A stretch of 64,000 nt of DNA from positions 3,596,001 to 3,660,000 of the forward strand of contig CP099652.1 of the NCBI GenBank assembly GCA_024123955.1, written 5' to 3'. How positions within the stretch are numbered: the stretch's first letter is position 1; each line of letters begins with the position of its first letter. The notes under the pieces were generated by a model that searched no databases, had not been told where the DNA came from, and saw only the letters and a program-made list of their open reading frames with translations. Below are positions 23,842 to 33,556 of this stretch, piece after piece. The DNA comes from Oxalobacteraceae bacterium OTU3CINTB1 (GTDB taxonomy: Bacteria; Pseudomonadota; Gammaproteobacteria; Burkholderiales; Burkholderiaceae_D). The position numbers were made by a program, and so were the translations under genes.

Positions 23842-24822
23842 TTAGTGCGGATACAGTCCGTGCACCCGGCCGAACAGCCGGGCCAGGCCGAGCAGGGCGT
23901 CGATGTGGGGCGTCGGCAGCTGCAGACGCTGGCCGATTTCCCGCACCGCGCCCACCAGCGCATCCAACTCCAGCACGCGGCCGGCGTCGGCGTCCTGCAG
24001 CATCGAACTCTTGAAAGCGCCCAGCTTGCGCGTGACCTCGTGGCGCTGTTCCGGCGTTTCGTCGATGTGGCAACCGATGCGGTCGCCGATCAGCGCCGCC
24101 TCGCGCATGGCCGCGCGGCAGAACTCGGCCACCAGCGGATCGTCGAGGATGCGGTCGGCGGTGGCGCCGGTGAGGGCCGACACCGGGTTCAAGGTCATGT
24201 TGCCCCACAGTTTGTACCAGATGTCGTAGCGGATGTTGTCGGAGACGGTGACGTCGAAGCCGGCGCCGCGCAGCAGCGTGCCGAGCTGGCGGGCGCGCGG
24301 CGAATCGCCGCCGTCCGGTTCGCCGATGATCAGGCCGTTGCCCATTTTGTGGGCCACCAGGCCCGGCTCGGGCGACGAGGTGCTGGCGTGGACCACGCAG
24401 CCGAGCACCTGGGCGTACGGCAGGGCGGCGGTGACCGTGCCTTCGGGATCGACGCTGGCCAGCGGCTGGTCGCCGATGGCGGGCACGCCCTGGCCGAACC
24501 ACCACGGCACGCCGTTCATGGCCGGCAGGATCACCGTGTCCGGTCCGATCAGCGGGCCGATCTCGCGCGCGACGGCCGTCAAGCCCTGGCCCTTGACGGC
24601 GACGATGACCACGTCCTGGCCCCCGAGTTGCGAGGCGTCGTCGCTGGCGCGGGCCGGCGCCGTGGTCAGGACATCGCCCTGGCGCAGCCGCCAGCCGTGT
24701 TCTTGCAACGAAACGAGTGCTGCGCGGCGCGCCAGCACACTTAAATCACACGCGGCCGCAGCCGCCAGACGGGTGCCGATGAAACCGCCAATGGCCCCGG
24801 CGCCGACGATACATACTTTCAT
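23842..24822 (-). CDS. panE: 2-dehydropantoate 2-reductase family protein (PanE/ApbA type)
   Basis: A 326-residue NADPH-dependent ketopantoate reductase-like enzyme of pantothenate synthesis. The Rossmann motif is at the N-terminus (VCIVGAGAIGGFIGTRLA). VAVKGQG and PAMNGVPWWFG match the family's central blocks, and the catalytic Lys region is visible in YDIWYKLWGNMTLNPVSALTG, with the helical C-terminal domain following (GRVLELDALVGAV). It is somewhat longer than E. coli PanE (~300). Paralogues with other 2-ketoacid roles exist, so the symbol is tentative. Upstream is the terminator of the MFS gene. Confidence 0.85.
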   Translation of the reverse strand: MKVCIVGAGAIGGFIGTRLAAAAACDLSVLARRAALVSLQEHGWRLRQGDVLTTAPARASDDASQLGGQDVVIVAVKGQGLTAVAREIGPLIGPDTVILPAMNGVPWWFGQGVPAIGDQPLASVDPEGTVTAALPYAQVLGCVVHASTSSPEPGLVAHKMGNGLIIGEPDGGDSPRARQLGTLLRGAGFDVTVSDNIRYDIWYKLWGNMTLNPVSALTGATADRILDDPLVAEFCRAAMREAALIGDRIGCHIDETPEQRHEVTRKLGAFKSSMLQDADAGRVLELDALVGAVREIGQRLQLPTPHIDALLGLARLFGRVHGLYPH

Positions 24823-24843
24823 GTTGTCTCCTCTGAAAGAAAA

Positions 24844-24864
24844 GGGGCCGCGATGTGCGGCCCC
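24844..24864 (-). terminator. Intrinsic terminator of the MFS gene
   Basis: GGGGCCGC, a five-base loop and GCGGCCCC; on the - strand the stem runs into TTTTCTTTC. It lies between the MFS stop and the PanE start. Confidence 0.85.
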
Positions 24865-24936
24865 ACCTCCTGAAGCAGGTCTTATTGCATATTATTATTG
24901 TCTAACGTGTCGTTCAACGTCTTGATCGGCTACAGA

Positions 24937-26274
24937 TCAGTTGCGGATATCCAGCCTGCGGTTCAGGCTCAGCGCGGCCAGCGACGCCACGGCGCCCGAC
25001 AGCAGGTACAGGCCCACATACGCCAGGCCGAAGTGCGCCGACACGCCCAGCGCCACCAGCGGCGCGAAACCGGCGCCGACCAGCCAGGCGATATCCGACG
25101 TCAAGGCCGCGCCGGTATAGCGGAAGCGCTGCTCGAAGTTGGCGGTAACGGCGCCGGCGGCCTGGCCGTACGACAGGCCCAGCAGCGCGAAGCCCACCAG
25201 GATGAAGACGTCCTGGCCGATCTCGCCACCGTCGATGAGCGACGGCACGGCGGCGCTGAACACCGCGATCATGATGGCCAGCGTGCCCAGGGTGCGGCGG
25301 CGGCCGTAGCGGTCGGCCACCAGGCCCGAAATAATGATGCCGATCGTCATCAATACCACGCCGACCATCTGCACTTGCAGGAAGCCGGACACGGAGCGCG
25401 GCGAATACAGGCTGATCCAGGACAGCGGGAACACCGTCACCAGGTGGAACAGCGCATAGCTGGCCAGCGCGGCGAGGGCGCCGATCAGCACGTTGCGGCC
25501 CTGTTTGCTCAGCAGTTCGACCACGCTGACCGGTTCCAGCTGGCGCTCGTCGAGCAGGTGCGAGTATTCATGGGTGGTCACCAGGCGCAGGCGGGCAAAC
25601 AGCGCGACCACGTTGATGGCGAAGGCCACATAGAACGGGAAGCGCCAGCCCCAGTCGAGGAAGTCCAGCGAACTGAGCGTGCCCATCATGTAGGCGAACA
25701 GGCCGGCGGCGATGATGAAGCCGATCGGCGCGCCCAGCTGGCCCAGCATGGCGTACCAGCCGCGCTTGTGCTCGGGCGCGTTCAGCGCCAGCAGCGACGG
25801 CAGGCCGTCCCACGAGCCGCCCTGGGCGATGCCCTGGCCGATGCGCAGCAGCGACAGGATGACGATCGAGGTGGTGCCCAGCGACGCGTAGTCGGGCAGG
25901 AAGGCGATGCCGGCGGTGGACACGCCCATCACCATCAGCGCGAGCATCAGCTTGGTTTCCCGGGTGAACCGGTGTTGCACTGCCATAAACGCCACAGTAC
26001 CGAGCGGCCGGGCAATAAATGCTAGCGAGAAAATCGCGAAGGCGTATAGTGTTCCGTCAAGGCGGCTCTCGTAGGGGAAGAACACGGACGGGAACACCAG
26101 CGCCGAGGCGATCGCGTAGACGAAGAAGTCGAAGTATTCGGAGGCGCGGCCGATGACCACGCCGATGGCGATTTCGCCTGGTGAAATATCCCCATCCCGG
26201 GCATTGATGTTGCGTGCGCCTTGGCTGGTTTGATGCTCTGGGACGACGCCCGTTAATGTAGTCGTGTTGGCCAT
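24937..26274 (-). CDS. MFS transporter, metabolite:H+ symporter-like
   Basis: A 445-residue inner-membrane transporter with about twelve hydrophobic segments. The first helix region (VVIGRASEYFDFFVYAIASA) and the loop DRYGRRRTL between the halves match the MHS branch (sugar/proline/dicarboxylate symporters). IGQGIAQGGSWDGLPSLLA resembles the GQGFSxGGE region of that group. The substrate is not predictable from the sequence. It is divergent from cyoA, sharing an AT-rich promoter region, so co-regulation with respiration is possible but unproven. Confidence 0.85.
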   Translation of the reverse strand: MANTTTLTGVVPEHQTSQGARNINARDGDISPGEIAIGVVIGRASEYFDFFVYAIASALVFPSVFFPYESRLDGTLYAFAIFSLAFIARPLGTVAFMAVQHRFTRETKLMLALMVMGVSTAGIAFLPDYASLGTTSIVILSLLRIGQGIAQGGSWDGLPSLLALNAPEHKRGWYAMLGQLGAPIGFIIAAGLFAYMMGTLSSLDFLDWGWRFPFYVAFAINVVALFARLRLVTTHEYSHLLDERQLEPVSVVELLSKQGRNVLIGALAALASYALFHLVTVFPLSWISLYSPRSVSGFLQVQMVGVVLMTIGIIISGLVADRYGRRRTLGTLAIMIAVFSAAVPSLIDGGEIGQDVFILVGFALLGLSYGQAAGAVTANFEQRFRYTGAALTSDIAWLVGAGFAPLVALGVSAHFGLAYVGLYLLSGAVASLAALSLNRRLDIRN

Positions 26275-26329
26275 GGTCTCGTCTCGTAAGTAAATTAATT
26301 TTTATTACGATCATGTCCCTGGGCCACTA

Positions 26330-26342
26330 GGACAAAGTGTCC
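26330..26342. promoter_or_regulatory. Palindrome in the cyoA/MFS divergent region
   Basis: GGACA, AAG, TGTCC: a short perfect inverted repeat ~70 bases before the preferred cyoA start, in AT-rich DNA. It is a candidate operator. Confidence 0.35.
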
Positions 26343-26409
26343 AATGGCAAGAACATTCCGTAATAGGTACAGTAGCATGTTATCCATAATCTGTGACGTA
26401 AATTACCGC

Positions 26410-27405
26410 ATGATTCCTCCTATCGCACGTCGTGGGCTATTCCTCGCACCGTTGTTGTGGCTTGCTGGCTGCAACACGGTCGTGTTGAACCCGTCCGGAG
26501 ATATCGCTGCTCAGCAGGGAAACCTTGTCATTGTTTCCACATTGCTGATGCTGTTGATTATCGTACCCGTTATGATTTTGATCTGTCTGTTCGCTTGGCG
26601 CTATAGGAAGGCAAATACTTCCGCCAAATACGAACCGAACTGGGATCACTCGACCAAGCTCGAATTGCTGATCTGGGGCGCGCCGCTGCTGATCATCATC
26701 GTGCTGGGCGCCATCACGTGGGTCTACACCCACTTGCTGGACCCGTACCGTCCGCTGAGCCGCCTCGACGAGCACCGTCCGATCGCCGCCGGCGTCAAGC
26801 CGCTGGAGATCCAGGTGGTGGCGATGGACTGGAAGTGGATGTTCATCTATCCGGAGCAGGGCATCGCCACCGTCAATGAACTGGTGACCCCGATCGACGT
26901 GCCGGTGCGCTTCAAGCTGACCTCGTCGACCGTGATGAACGCGTTCTATGTCCCCGCGCTGGCCGGCATGATCTACACCATGCCCGGCATGGAGACCCAG
27001 TTGAACGCGGTGATGAACAAGGTGGGCGTGTACGACGGCTTCTCGTCGAACTACAGCGGCGCCGGCTTCTCGCAGATGCGCTTCAAGTACCACGGCGTGA
27101 ACCAGGGCGACTTCGACGCCTGGGTCGCCAAGACCAAGGCCAACACCGGTGCGCTCACCCGCGCCGAGTTCGTGACCCTGGACAAGCCGACCATCAAGCA
27201 TCCGATCATGCACTTCGGCAATGTCGACAAGGGTCTGTACGACCTCGTGCTGAACCGTTGCGTCGTCGAAGGTTCGGTCTGCATGAACACCCTGATGCAC
27301 CAGGACGCCACACGCATCAAGGCGGCGGCCGCAGTCAAAGCGCTGGACAAAGACGTCTGTGAGACCGACGTTGCCGCCACCGCCCAACCTATCCGTAAAG
27401 AATGA
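26410..27405 (+). CDS. cyoA: Cytochrome bo3 ubiquinol oxidase subunit II
   Basis: Subunit II of the proton-pumping quinol oxidase. ATG 26410 is preferred since it yields a compact lipoprotein signal peptide with lipobox LWLAGC; two upstream ATGs would add an unlikely extension, and no option has a strong RBS. Two membrane helices follow ([20 protein letters not shown] and [20 protein letters not shown]), then the cupredoxin domain with [15 protein letters not shown] and [21 protein letters not shown] copper A site (CxxxC plus His) is lacking, as in quinol oxidases. The stop overlaps the cyoB start by four bases. Confidence 0.95.
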   Translation: MIPPIARRGLFLAPLLWLAGCNTVVLNPSGDIAAQQGNLVIVSTLLMLLIIVPVMILICLFAWRYRKANTSAKYEPNWDHSTKLELLIWGAPLLIIIVLGAITWVYTHLLDPYRPLSRLDEHRPIAAGVKPLEIQVVAMDWKWMFIYPEQGIATVNELVTPIDVPVRFKLTSSTVMNAFYVPALAGMIYTMPGMETQLNAVMNKVGVYDGFSSNYSGAGFSQMRFKYHGVNQGDFDAWVAKTKANTGALTRAEFVTLDKPTIKHPIMHFGNVDKGLYDLVLNRCVVEGSVCMNTLMHQDATRIKAAAAVKALDKDVCETDVAATAQPIRKE

Positions 27406-29414
27406 CCATGTCCGAACATACCTTGACACCCAACCACCCGATCCTGGGTCGCCTGTCGTGGGAATCGATCCCGCTGCATGAGCCGATTCTGATCGGCACC
27501 TTCGCCATGGTGGCGATCGGAGGCCTGGCCTTCCTCGCCGTCATGTTCAAATTCCGCCTGTGGGGCCCGCTGTGGAAGAACTGGATCACCAGTATCGACC
27601 ACAAGAAGATCGGTATCATGTACATGATCCTGGGTATCATCATGCTGCTGCGCGGCTTCGCCGACGCGCTGATGATGCGCGCCCAGCAAGCGATGGCCTT
27701 CGGCGACAACGCCGGCTTCCTGCCGCCGCACCACTACGACCAGGTCTTCACGGCCCACGGCACGATCATGATTTTCTTCGTGGCAATGCCTTTGGTCACC
27801 GGCCTGATGAACTACGTGGTGCCGCTGCAGATCGGCGCGCGCGACGTCTCGTTCCCGTTCCTGAACAACTTCTCGTTCTGGATGACCACCTTCGGCGCCA
27901 TGCTGACAATGGTGTCGCTGTTCGTCGGCGAATTCGCCAAGACCGGCTGGCTGGCGTTCCCGCCGCTGTCGGGCATCATGGCCAGTCCGGACGTGGGGGT
28001 CGACTACTATATATGGTCATTACAGATTGCCGGGGTGGGGACGACCCTGTCCGGCGTCAACCTGATCGCCACCATCGTCAAGATGCGCGCGCCGGGCATG
28101 GACCTGATGAAGATGCCTGTCTTCACCTGGACCGCGCTGTGCACCAACGCCCTGATCGTCGCGACGTTCCCGATCCTGACCGTCACCCTGGCGATGTTGT
28201 CGCTCGACCGCATGGTCGGCACCAACTTCTTCACCAACGACCTCGGCGGCAACCCGATGTTGTACGTCAACCTGATCTGGATCTGGGGCCACCCTGAGGT
28301 CTACATTCTGATCCTGCCGGTGTTCGGCGTGTTCTCGGAAATCGTCTCGACCTTCAGCGCCAAGCGCCTGTTCGGCTACACTTCGATGGTGTACGCCACC
28401 GTCGTGATCACCATCCTGTCGTACCTGGTATGGCTGCACCACTTCTTCACCATGGGTTCCGGGGCCAGCGTCAACTCGTTCTTCGGCATCACGACGATGA
28501 TCATCTCGATCCCGACCGGCGCGAAGATCTTCAACTGGCTGTTCACCATGTACAAGGGCCGCATCACCTTCGACGTGCCGATGCTGTGGACCGTGGGCTT
28601 CATGCTGACCTTCGTCATCGGCGGCATGACCGGCGTGATGCTGGCCGTGCCACCGGCCGACTTCGTGCTGCACAACTCGCTGTTCCTGATCGCCCACTTC
28701 CACAACGTCATCATCGGCGGCGTGGTGTTCGGCCTGTTCGCCGGCATGAACTACTGGTTCCCGAAAGCGTTCGGCTTCAAGCTGGACGAATTCTGGGGCA
28801 AGGTCTGCTTCTGGTGCTGGCTGGTCGGCTTCTGGGTCGCCTTCACGCCGCTGTACGTGATGGGCTTCATGGGCGTGACCCGCCGCATGAACCACTTCGA
28901 AGATCCGTCGCTGCAAATCTGGTTCGTCATCGCCGCCATCGGCGCGCTGATCATCGCCGGCGGTATCGGCGCCTTCCTGATGCAGATCTATGTGTCCTGG
29001 CGCGACCGCGAGAAACTGCGCGACGTCACCGGCGACCCATGGGGCGGCCGTACGCTGGAGTGGGCGACATCGTCGCCACCGCCGGACTACAACTTCGCGT
29101 TCACGCCAGTGGTGCATGACAGCGACAGCTGGGCCGACATGAAGGCGCACAACTACAAGCGTCCGACCAAGGGCTTCGTCGACATCCACATGCCGAAAAA
29201 CACGGCGGCCGGCTTCATCATCTCGTCGCTGTCGTTCGTGATGGGCTTCGCCCTGGTCTGGCAGATGTGGGCGCTGGCCATCGTCGGCTTCGTCGCCATG
29301 ATGGTCGCCATCATCAAGCACACCTTTAACTACAAGCGCGATTTCTACATCAAGGCGGAAGAAGTCATCCGTACCGAAGAAGCGCACACTCGTTTGCTGG
29401 AAAGCCATGTCTGA
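27402..29414 (+). CDS. cyoB: Cytochrome bo3 ubiquinol oxidase subunit I
   Basis: A 670-residue catalytic subunit holding heme b, heme o3 and copper B. Hallmarks: [14 protein letters not shown] (low-spin heme His), [15 protein letters not shown] (copper B His and the cross-linked Tyr), WLHHFFTMG (further copper B His pair) and [16 protein letters not shown] (heme ligands). About fifteen membrane helices and the extended C-terminus are as in CyoB. An ATG start overlaps the cyoA stop (27402); a second ATG six bases later is also possible. It overlaps cyoC by eight bases. Confidence 0.97.
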   Translation: MTMSEHTLTPNHPILGRLSWESIPLHEPILIGTFAMVAIGGLAFLAVMFKFRLWGPLWKNWITSIDHKKIGIMYMILGIIMLLRGFADALMMRAQQAMAFGDNAGFLPPHHYDQVFTAHGTIMIFFVAMPLVTGLMNYVVPLQIGARDVSFPFLNNFSFWMTTFGAMLTMVSLFVGEFAKTGWLAFPPLSGIMASPDVGVDYYIWSLQIAGVGTTLSGVNLIATIVKMRAPGMDLMKMPVFTWTALCTNALIVATFPILTVTLAMLSLDRMVGTNFFTNDLGGNPMLYVNLIWIWGHPEVYILILPVFGVFSEIVSTFSAKRLFGYTSMVYATVVITILSYLVWLHHFFTMGSGASVNSFFGITTMIISIPTGAKIFNWLFTMYKGRITFDVPMLWTVGFMLTFVIGGMTGVMLAVPPADFVLHNSLFLIAHFHNVIIGGVVFGLFAGMNYWFPKAFGFKLDEFWGKVCFWCWLVGFWVAFTPLYVMGFMGVTRRMNHFEDPSLQIWFVIAAIGALIIAGGIGAFLMQIYVSWRDREKLRDVTGDPWGGRTLEWATSSPPPDYNFAFTPVVHDSDSWADMKAHNYKRPTKGFVDIHMPKNTAAGFIISSLSFVMGFALVWQMWALAIVGFVAMMVAIIKHTFNYKRDFYIKAEEVIRTEEAHTRLLESHV

Positions 29415-30036
29415 TATTACCGCTAACGCCGCCCTGAGCGACGACCCAAGCGCGCGCTACTACGTAGCCGACCACCACCCGGAGAACGGCACACTGCTGG
29501 GCTTCTGGCTCTACCTGATGAGCGATTGCCTGCTGTTCGCCGGCCTGTTCGCCGCTTACGCCGTGCTCGGCCGCAATTACGCGGGCGGCCCGTCGGGCGC
29601 CGAGCTGTTCGAACTGGGCACCATCGCCCTGAACACGGCGTTCCTGCTGCTGTCGTCGATCACCTATGGCTTCGCCATGATCGCCGCCCAGCGCAAGAGC
29701 CTGAAGTTCGCCATCATCTGGCTCGGGATCACGGGCCTGTTCGGCCTGGCGTTCCTGTTCCTGGAGATCGAAGAGTTCATGCACCTGATACATATCGGTG
29801 CCGGTCCGCAGCGCAGCGCCTTCCTGACCTCGTTCTTCGCGCTGGTCGGCACCCACGGCCTGCACGTGACCTTCGGTACGATCTGGCTGGTCACCTTGAT
29901 GTTCCAGCTCAAAAAGCACGGCCTGACGCCTGAGAACAACCGTCGCATGATGTGCCTGTCGATGTTCTGGCACTTCCTGGACGTGATCTGGATCGGTGTA
30001 TTTACCTTTGTTTACCTGATGGGAGTTCTGCCATGA
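29407..30036 (+). CDS. cyoC: Cytochrome bo3 ubiquinol oxidase subunit III
   Basis: A 209-residue five-helix membrane subunit. It shows the subunit III hallmarks [19 protein letters not shown] near the N-terminus, [11 protein letters not shown] in the centre and [13 protein letters not shown], then [19 protein letters not shown] at the end. It begins within the cyoB end and its stop overlaps the cyoD start (ATGA), a fully translationally coupled operon. Confidence 0.96.
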   Translation: MSDITANAALSDDPSARYYVADHHPENGTLLGFWLYLMSDCLLFAGLFAAYAVLGRNYAGGPSGAELFELGTIALNTAFLLLSSITYGFAMIAAQRKSLKFAIIWLGITGLFGLAFLFLEIEEFMHLIHIGAGPQRSAFLTSFFALVGTHGLHVTFGTIWLVTLMFQLKKHGLTPENNRRMMCLSMFWHFLDVIWIGVFTFVYLMGVLP

Positions 30037-30443
30037 GCGCGCCAACCAACCATAGCCACGGCCACGGTCACGGTCATGACGACCACGGCAACGGCGCGGA
30101 AGGCGCCCACGGCAGCCTGAAGGATTACGCCATCGGCTTCGTGCTGTCGGTCATCCTGACGGCAATCCCGTTCTGGCTGGTGATGGCCAAGGTGTTCGAC
30201 AAGTCCAGCACCACGGCTGCCGTGGTCCTGGCCTTCGCCGCCGTCCAGGTGGTCGTGCACATGGTCTACTTCCTGCACATGAACGGCAAGAACGAAGGCG
30301 GCTGGTCGCTGCTGGCGCTGATGTTCACGGCGGTGCTGCTGCTGATCGTCCTGGCCGGCTCGATCTGGGTCATGTACCACATGAACCTGAACATGATGCC
30401 TTCGATGGGTTCGGATGTGCACAGCATGCACGACATGAAATGA
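30033..30443 (+). CDS. cyoD: Cytochrome bo3 ubiquinol oxidase subunit IV
   Basis: A 136-residue subunit IV with three membrane helices (IGFVLSVILTAIPFWLVMA and following). ATG 30033 has GGGAG upstream. The N-terminus is an unusual His-rich stretch (NHSHGHGHGHDDHGNG) that could bind metal; C-terminal Met/His residues (MNLNMMPSMGS) add to this. The stop overlaps the SURF1 start. The usual fifth gene, cyoE (heme O synthase), is not here; SURF1 takes its place. Confidence 0.93.
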   Translation: MSAPTNHSHGHGHGHDDHGNGAEGAHGSLKDYAIGFVLSVILTAIPFWLVMAKVFDKSSTTAAVVLAFAAVQVVVHMVYFLHMNGKNEGGWSLLALMFTAVLLLIVLAGSIWVMYHMNLNMMPSMGSDVHSMHDMK

Positions 30444-31225
30444 CGACTGGCGCATCGCGCCAACGTTCCCGCGCCCTGCGCGTCATCCTGGCCCTCGTGG
30501 CCGGGGTGATGTTTGCAGGGTTTTTTGCTTTGGGAACGTGGCAAATATATAGGTTGCAATGGAAGCTGGCGCTGATCGAGCGGGTCGACCAGCGCGTGCA
30601 CGCGGCGCCGGCGCCGGCGCCCGGCATCGCCGACTGGCCCAAGCTGAGCACCGAGGACGACGAATACCGCCGCGTGCGCATCAGCGGCGTGTACCTGCCT
30701 GCTTCGACCACGTGGACCCTGGCGTCGCTCGAGCGCGGCATCGGCTACTGGGTGCTGACGCCGCTGTGCACGCCGGATGGCGGCATCGTCATGGTCAATC
30801 GCGGCTTCGTGCCGGCCGGCACCGGCGGCTGGAGTCCACGTCCGTCGCCCGCGCCGGCCGCCGCCAACGCCTGCGCGGCGGCGGCCGGCGGCCCGGCGGT
30901 CACGGTCACCGGCTTGCTGCGCGTCAGCGAAAAGAGTAGCTCGCTGCGCGCGAACGAACCGGCGCGCAATTACTGGTACACGCGCGACCTGCAGGCGATC
31001 GCCAGGGCGCGCGGGCTGCCGACGGTGGCGCCGTACTATGTCGATGCGGACGCCGCCTCGGCGCAGATCGAACTGCCCGGCGACAGCGTCCGTCCGGTCG
31101 GCGGGCTGACGGTGATCTCCTTCGTTAACAACCACCTGGTCTATGCGATCACCTGGTTCGGCTTGGCGCTGATGGTTGCCGCCGCCGCATGGTGGGTTGC
31201 AAGGGATGCACGCAAGGGGCGTTGA
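30440..31225 (+). CDS. SURF1 family oxidase assembly protein
   Basis: A 261-residue membrane protein with one helix at each end (VAGVMFAGFFALGTWQIYRL and ITWFGLALMVAAAAWWV), the SURF1/Shy1 topology. Conserved pieces include GTWQIYRLQWK, GGIVMVNRGFVP, YWYTRDLQAIA and NNHLVYAITWFGLA. SURF1 proteins assist heme insertion into terminal oxidases; here the gene overlaps cyoD, so it probably serves the bo3 oxidase. The middle is Ala/Pro-rich and low in complexity. Confidence 0.92.
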   Translation: MTTGASRQRSRALRVILALVAGVMFAGFFALGTWQIYRLQWKLALIERVDQRVHAAPAPAPGIADWPKLSTEDDEYRRVRISGVYLPASTTWTLASLERGIGYWVLTPLCTPDGGIVMVNRGFVPAGTGGWSPRPSPAPAAANACAAAAGGPAVTVTGLLRVSEKSSSLRANEPARNYWYTRDLQAIARARGLPTVAPYYVDADAASAQIELPGDSVRPVGGLTVISFVNNHLVYAITWFGLALMVAAAAWWVARDARKGR

Positions 31226-31243
31226 TCACGTAAAATAACAGGG

Positions 31244-32620
31244 ATGGCGACAAAATATCCCAACCCTTTCGACCGCGGTCGTCCCAACGCTCCCGTGGTC
31301 GAACCGCTGGCCGCCGTGAAAGCGTCGGCCAACACCATCACGCACGCGGCCGGCCACAAGAACATGCAGCAGCTGATCCAGCTGCGCTGGATCGCCGTAA
31401 TCGGCCAGATCACCACCATCGCCGCCGCCTCGCAGCTGCTCGACGTGCAGCTGCCGATGCCGGCCATGCTCAATGTGCTGGCCTGCCTGATCGCCTTCAA
31501 CATCGCCAGCACCCTGCGCTGGCAGGAAAACCAGTTTGTTTCCAACAACGAACTACTGCTGGCCCTGACGGTGGACGTCGCCAGCCTGACCGCCCAGCTG
31601 TACCTGAGCGGCGGCGCCACCAACCCCTTCGTATTCCTCTACCTGCTGCATGTGATCCTGGGCGCGGTGCTGCTGGAGGCCTGGTCGACCTGGACCATCG
31701 TCGCCGTCACCGGCGCCTGCATCGCCTGGCTGGCGCTGTTCTCCGAACCGTTGCGCGTGCCGCAGGACCACGAGCGCGGCATCCTCAGCCTGTACGTGCA
31801 GGGGATGCTGGTGTGCTTCATCCTCGACGCCGCGCTGCTGGTGATCTTCATCAGCCGCATCACCCGCAATATGCGCACGACCGCCGCCAAGCTGGCCGCC
31901 TTGCATCAGCGCGCGGCCGAGGAAGAGCACATCATCCGCATGGGCCTGCTGGCCTCGGGCGCCGCGCACGAGCTGGGCACGCCGCTGGCCACCCTGGCCG
32001 TGATCTTGGGCGACTGGAAACACATGCCCGAGTTCAAGGGCAATCCGGTGCTGCTGGAAGAAATCGCCGAGATGCAGACGCAGCTCAAGCGCTGCAAATC
32101 CATCGTCAGCGGCATCCTGCTGTCGGCCGGCGAGACGCGCGGCGAATCGTCGGCCGCGACCACCATCAACACCTTCCTCGACGAGGTGGTCGCCGAGTGG
32201 CGCATCGGCCGTCCGGTGGTGGCGTTCGAGTTCGAAAACCGCATCGTCCCGGACCTGCCGGTGGTGTCCGATTCAACGCTGAAGCAAATGATCTGCAATG
32301 TGCTCGATAATGCGCTGGAGGCGTCGCCGCAGTGGCTGCGCATGGAGGCCTCGCGCGAGGACGACGCGCTGGTGCTGCAGGTGACCGACGCCGGTCCCGG
32401 CTTCGCCGAGGCGATGCTGGCGCAATTCGGCAAACCATACAATTCCAGTAAAGGACGGCCGGGCGGAGGGCTCGGGCTGTTCCTCGTGGTGAACGTGGCG
32501 CGCACCCTGGGCGGCGCCGTCACCGCCAGCAACCTGCAGCATGGTGGGGCGATGGTGCGGTTGACGCTGCCATTGTCGGCCATTGAAATCAAATCGGAAC
32601 AAGTTAACCATGAGTACTGA
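31244..32620 (+). CDS. RegB/PrrB-type redox sensor histidine kinase
   Basis: A 458-residue membrane kinase with about six hydrophobic segments (residues ~48-210). It contains the quinone-sensing motif GGATNPF (near residue 126), matching the GGxxNPF heptapeptide of RegB. The H-box is AAHELGTPLAT, and a cysteine 42 residues later in QLKRCKSIVSG corresponds to the redox-active Cys of RegB. HATPase_c boxes include NVLDNALEASP and GGGLGLFLVVNVARTLGG. It starts 18 bases after SURF1 and overlaps the regulator gene by 11 bases. RegB relatives control terminal oxidases by sensing quinone or thiol redox state, so regulation of the adjacent cyo operon is likely. Confidence 0.92.
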   Translation: MATKYPNPFDRGRPNAPVVEPLAAVKASANTITHAAGHKNMQQLIQLRWIAVIGQITTIAAASQLLDVQLPMPAMLNVLACLIAFNIASTLRWQENQFVSNNELLLALTVDVASLTAQLYLSGGATNPFVFLYLLHVILGAVLLEAWSTWTIVAVTGACIAWLALFSEPLRVPQDHERGILSLYVQGMLVCFILDAALLVIFISRITRNMRTTAAKLAALHQRAAEEEHIIRMGLLASGAAHELGTPLATLAVILGDWKHMPEFKGNPVLLEEIAEMQTQLKRCKSIVSGILLSAGETRGESSAATTINTFLDEVVAEWRIGRPVVAFEFENRIVPDLPVVSDSTLKQMICNVLDNALEASPQWLRMEASREDDALVLQVTDAGPGFAEAMLAQFGKPYNSSKGRPGGGLGLFLVVNVARTLGGAVTASNLQHGGAMVRLTLPLSAIEIKSEQVNHEY

Positions 32621-33158
32621 AGAAACTGAAGAACGTTTACTGTTGCTGGTCGAAGACGACGCCGCTTTCGCCCGCACCTTGAGCCGCTCGTTCGAACGGC
32701 GCGGCTACAAGGTGTTGCTGGCCGAGAACGTCGACGAGACCAGCGCGGTGCTGGTGGACCACTCGCCCGGCTACGCCGTGGTGGATCTGAAACTGAAGGG
32801 CAACTCGTCCGGCCTGGCCTGCGTGCAGATGCTGCACCAGCACGATCCGGAGATGCTGATCGTGGTGCTGACGGGCTTTGCCAGCATCAACACGGCGGTC
32901 GAGGCGATCAAGCTGGGCGCGTGCCAGTACCTGGCCAAGCCGTCCAACACCGACGATATCGAGGCGGCGTTCGAGCACGTCGCCGGCTCGGCCGAGCTGG
33001 AGCTGACCAACCGGTCGACATCGATCAAAACGCTGGAGTGGGAGCATATCCACACGGTGCTGGCCGAGACCGACTTCAACATCTCGGAGGCGGCGCGCCG
33101 GCTCGGCATGCACCGTCGTACCCTGGCGCGCAAGCTGGAAAAGCAGCGGGTGAAATAA
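32610..33158 (+). CDS. RegA/PrrA/RoxR-type response regulator
   Basis: A 182-residue two-domain regulator. The receiver domain (residues ~10-125) has LLLVEDD, a phospho-acceptor Asp in YAVVDLKLKG (D59) and the Lys switch in LAKPSN. A short linker leads to a Fis-type helix-turn-helix (FNISEAARRLGMHRRTLARK) close to the RegA consensus. Its ATG lies within the kinase gene end. The TAA stop overlaps the ATG of the truncated RNA-ligase gene, implying that gene was once part of this operon. Confidence 0.93.
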   Translation: MSTEETEERLLLLVEDDAAFARTLSRSFERRGYKVLLAENVDETSAVLVDHSPGYAVVDLKLKGNSSGLACVQMLHQHDPEMLIVVLTGFASINTAVEAIKLGACQYLAKPSNTDDIEAAFEHVAGSAELELTNRSTSIKTLEWEHIHTVLAETDFNISEAARRLGMHRRTLARKLEKQRVK

Positions 33159-33334
33159 TGACACAAGCTTCGTTTCCCGGCTTCGAGCCTGAACCGGAAC
33201 TGACGGACCGGATATTTTTCGCAGTGATGCCGGATGAAGCTTGGCGCGCTGGCGGCTGGCTAGCTAGAGGCATTGGTTGCAAAAGGTTGTCTTTGGTGGC
33301 AGACTTGAATCAACCAACTTGTAAAGGTGCTTAG
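33158..33334 (+). pseudogene. Truncated 2'-5' RNA ligase (ThpR) remnant
   Basis: A 58-codon frame whose first ~27 residues (FPGFEPEPELTDRIFFAVMP) look like the N-terminus of RNA 2',3'-cyclic phosphodiesterase / 2'-5' RNA ligase proteins of this group, normally ~180-200 residues. Similarity fades after PDEAWRAGGWLARG, and neither of the two catalytic HxT/S motifs is present. A toxin-antitoxin pair starts immediately after the stop. Best read as a gene decapitated by insertion or deletion. The identification rests on a short stretch, so it is tentative. Confidence 0.55.
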
Positions 33335-33556
33335 ATGGCCATCGCTTTGAAATTATCAGCCGAGCTGCTTGAAATGGCTAAGCCACATGCGGCTGCGGAA
33401 CACCGTTCGGTACCGAAGCAGATCGAATATTGGGCACGGCTGGGTAAGGCGGTGGACGACAATCCAACATTGCCGCTGCAGTTCATCAAGGATACCTTGC
33501 TCGCAGCACAGGAGGCTAAAGCCGGGATGCTTACGCCGTACAAATTCGGCGATTGA
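33335..33556 (+). CDS. ParD-like antitoxin
   Basis: A 73-residue protein. MAIALKLSAELLEMAKPHAA and EHRSVPKQIEYWARLGKAV resemble the ParD-like antitoxin family (ribbon-helix-helix type N-terminus). AAAGG lies 7 bases upstream of the ATG. It overlaps the toxin gene by one base (TGATG). Base composition is visibly lower in GC than the surroundings, consistent with acquisition. It should neutralise the following toxin and autoregulate the pair. Confidence 0.8.
   Translation: MAIALKLSAELLEMAKPHAAAEHRSVPKQIEYWARLGKAVDDNPTLPLQFIKDTLLAAQEAKAGMLTPYKFGD

Noticed and set aside
32921..33334. Longer + frame covering the truncated ligase remnant
   Set aside because: Its first part runs out of frame inside the regA gene; only the part from 33158 resembles a protein family.
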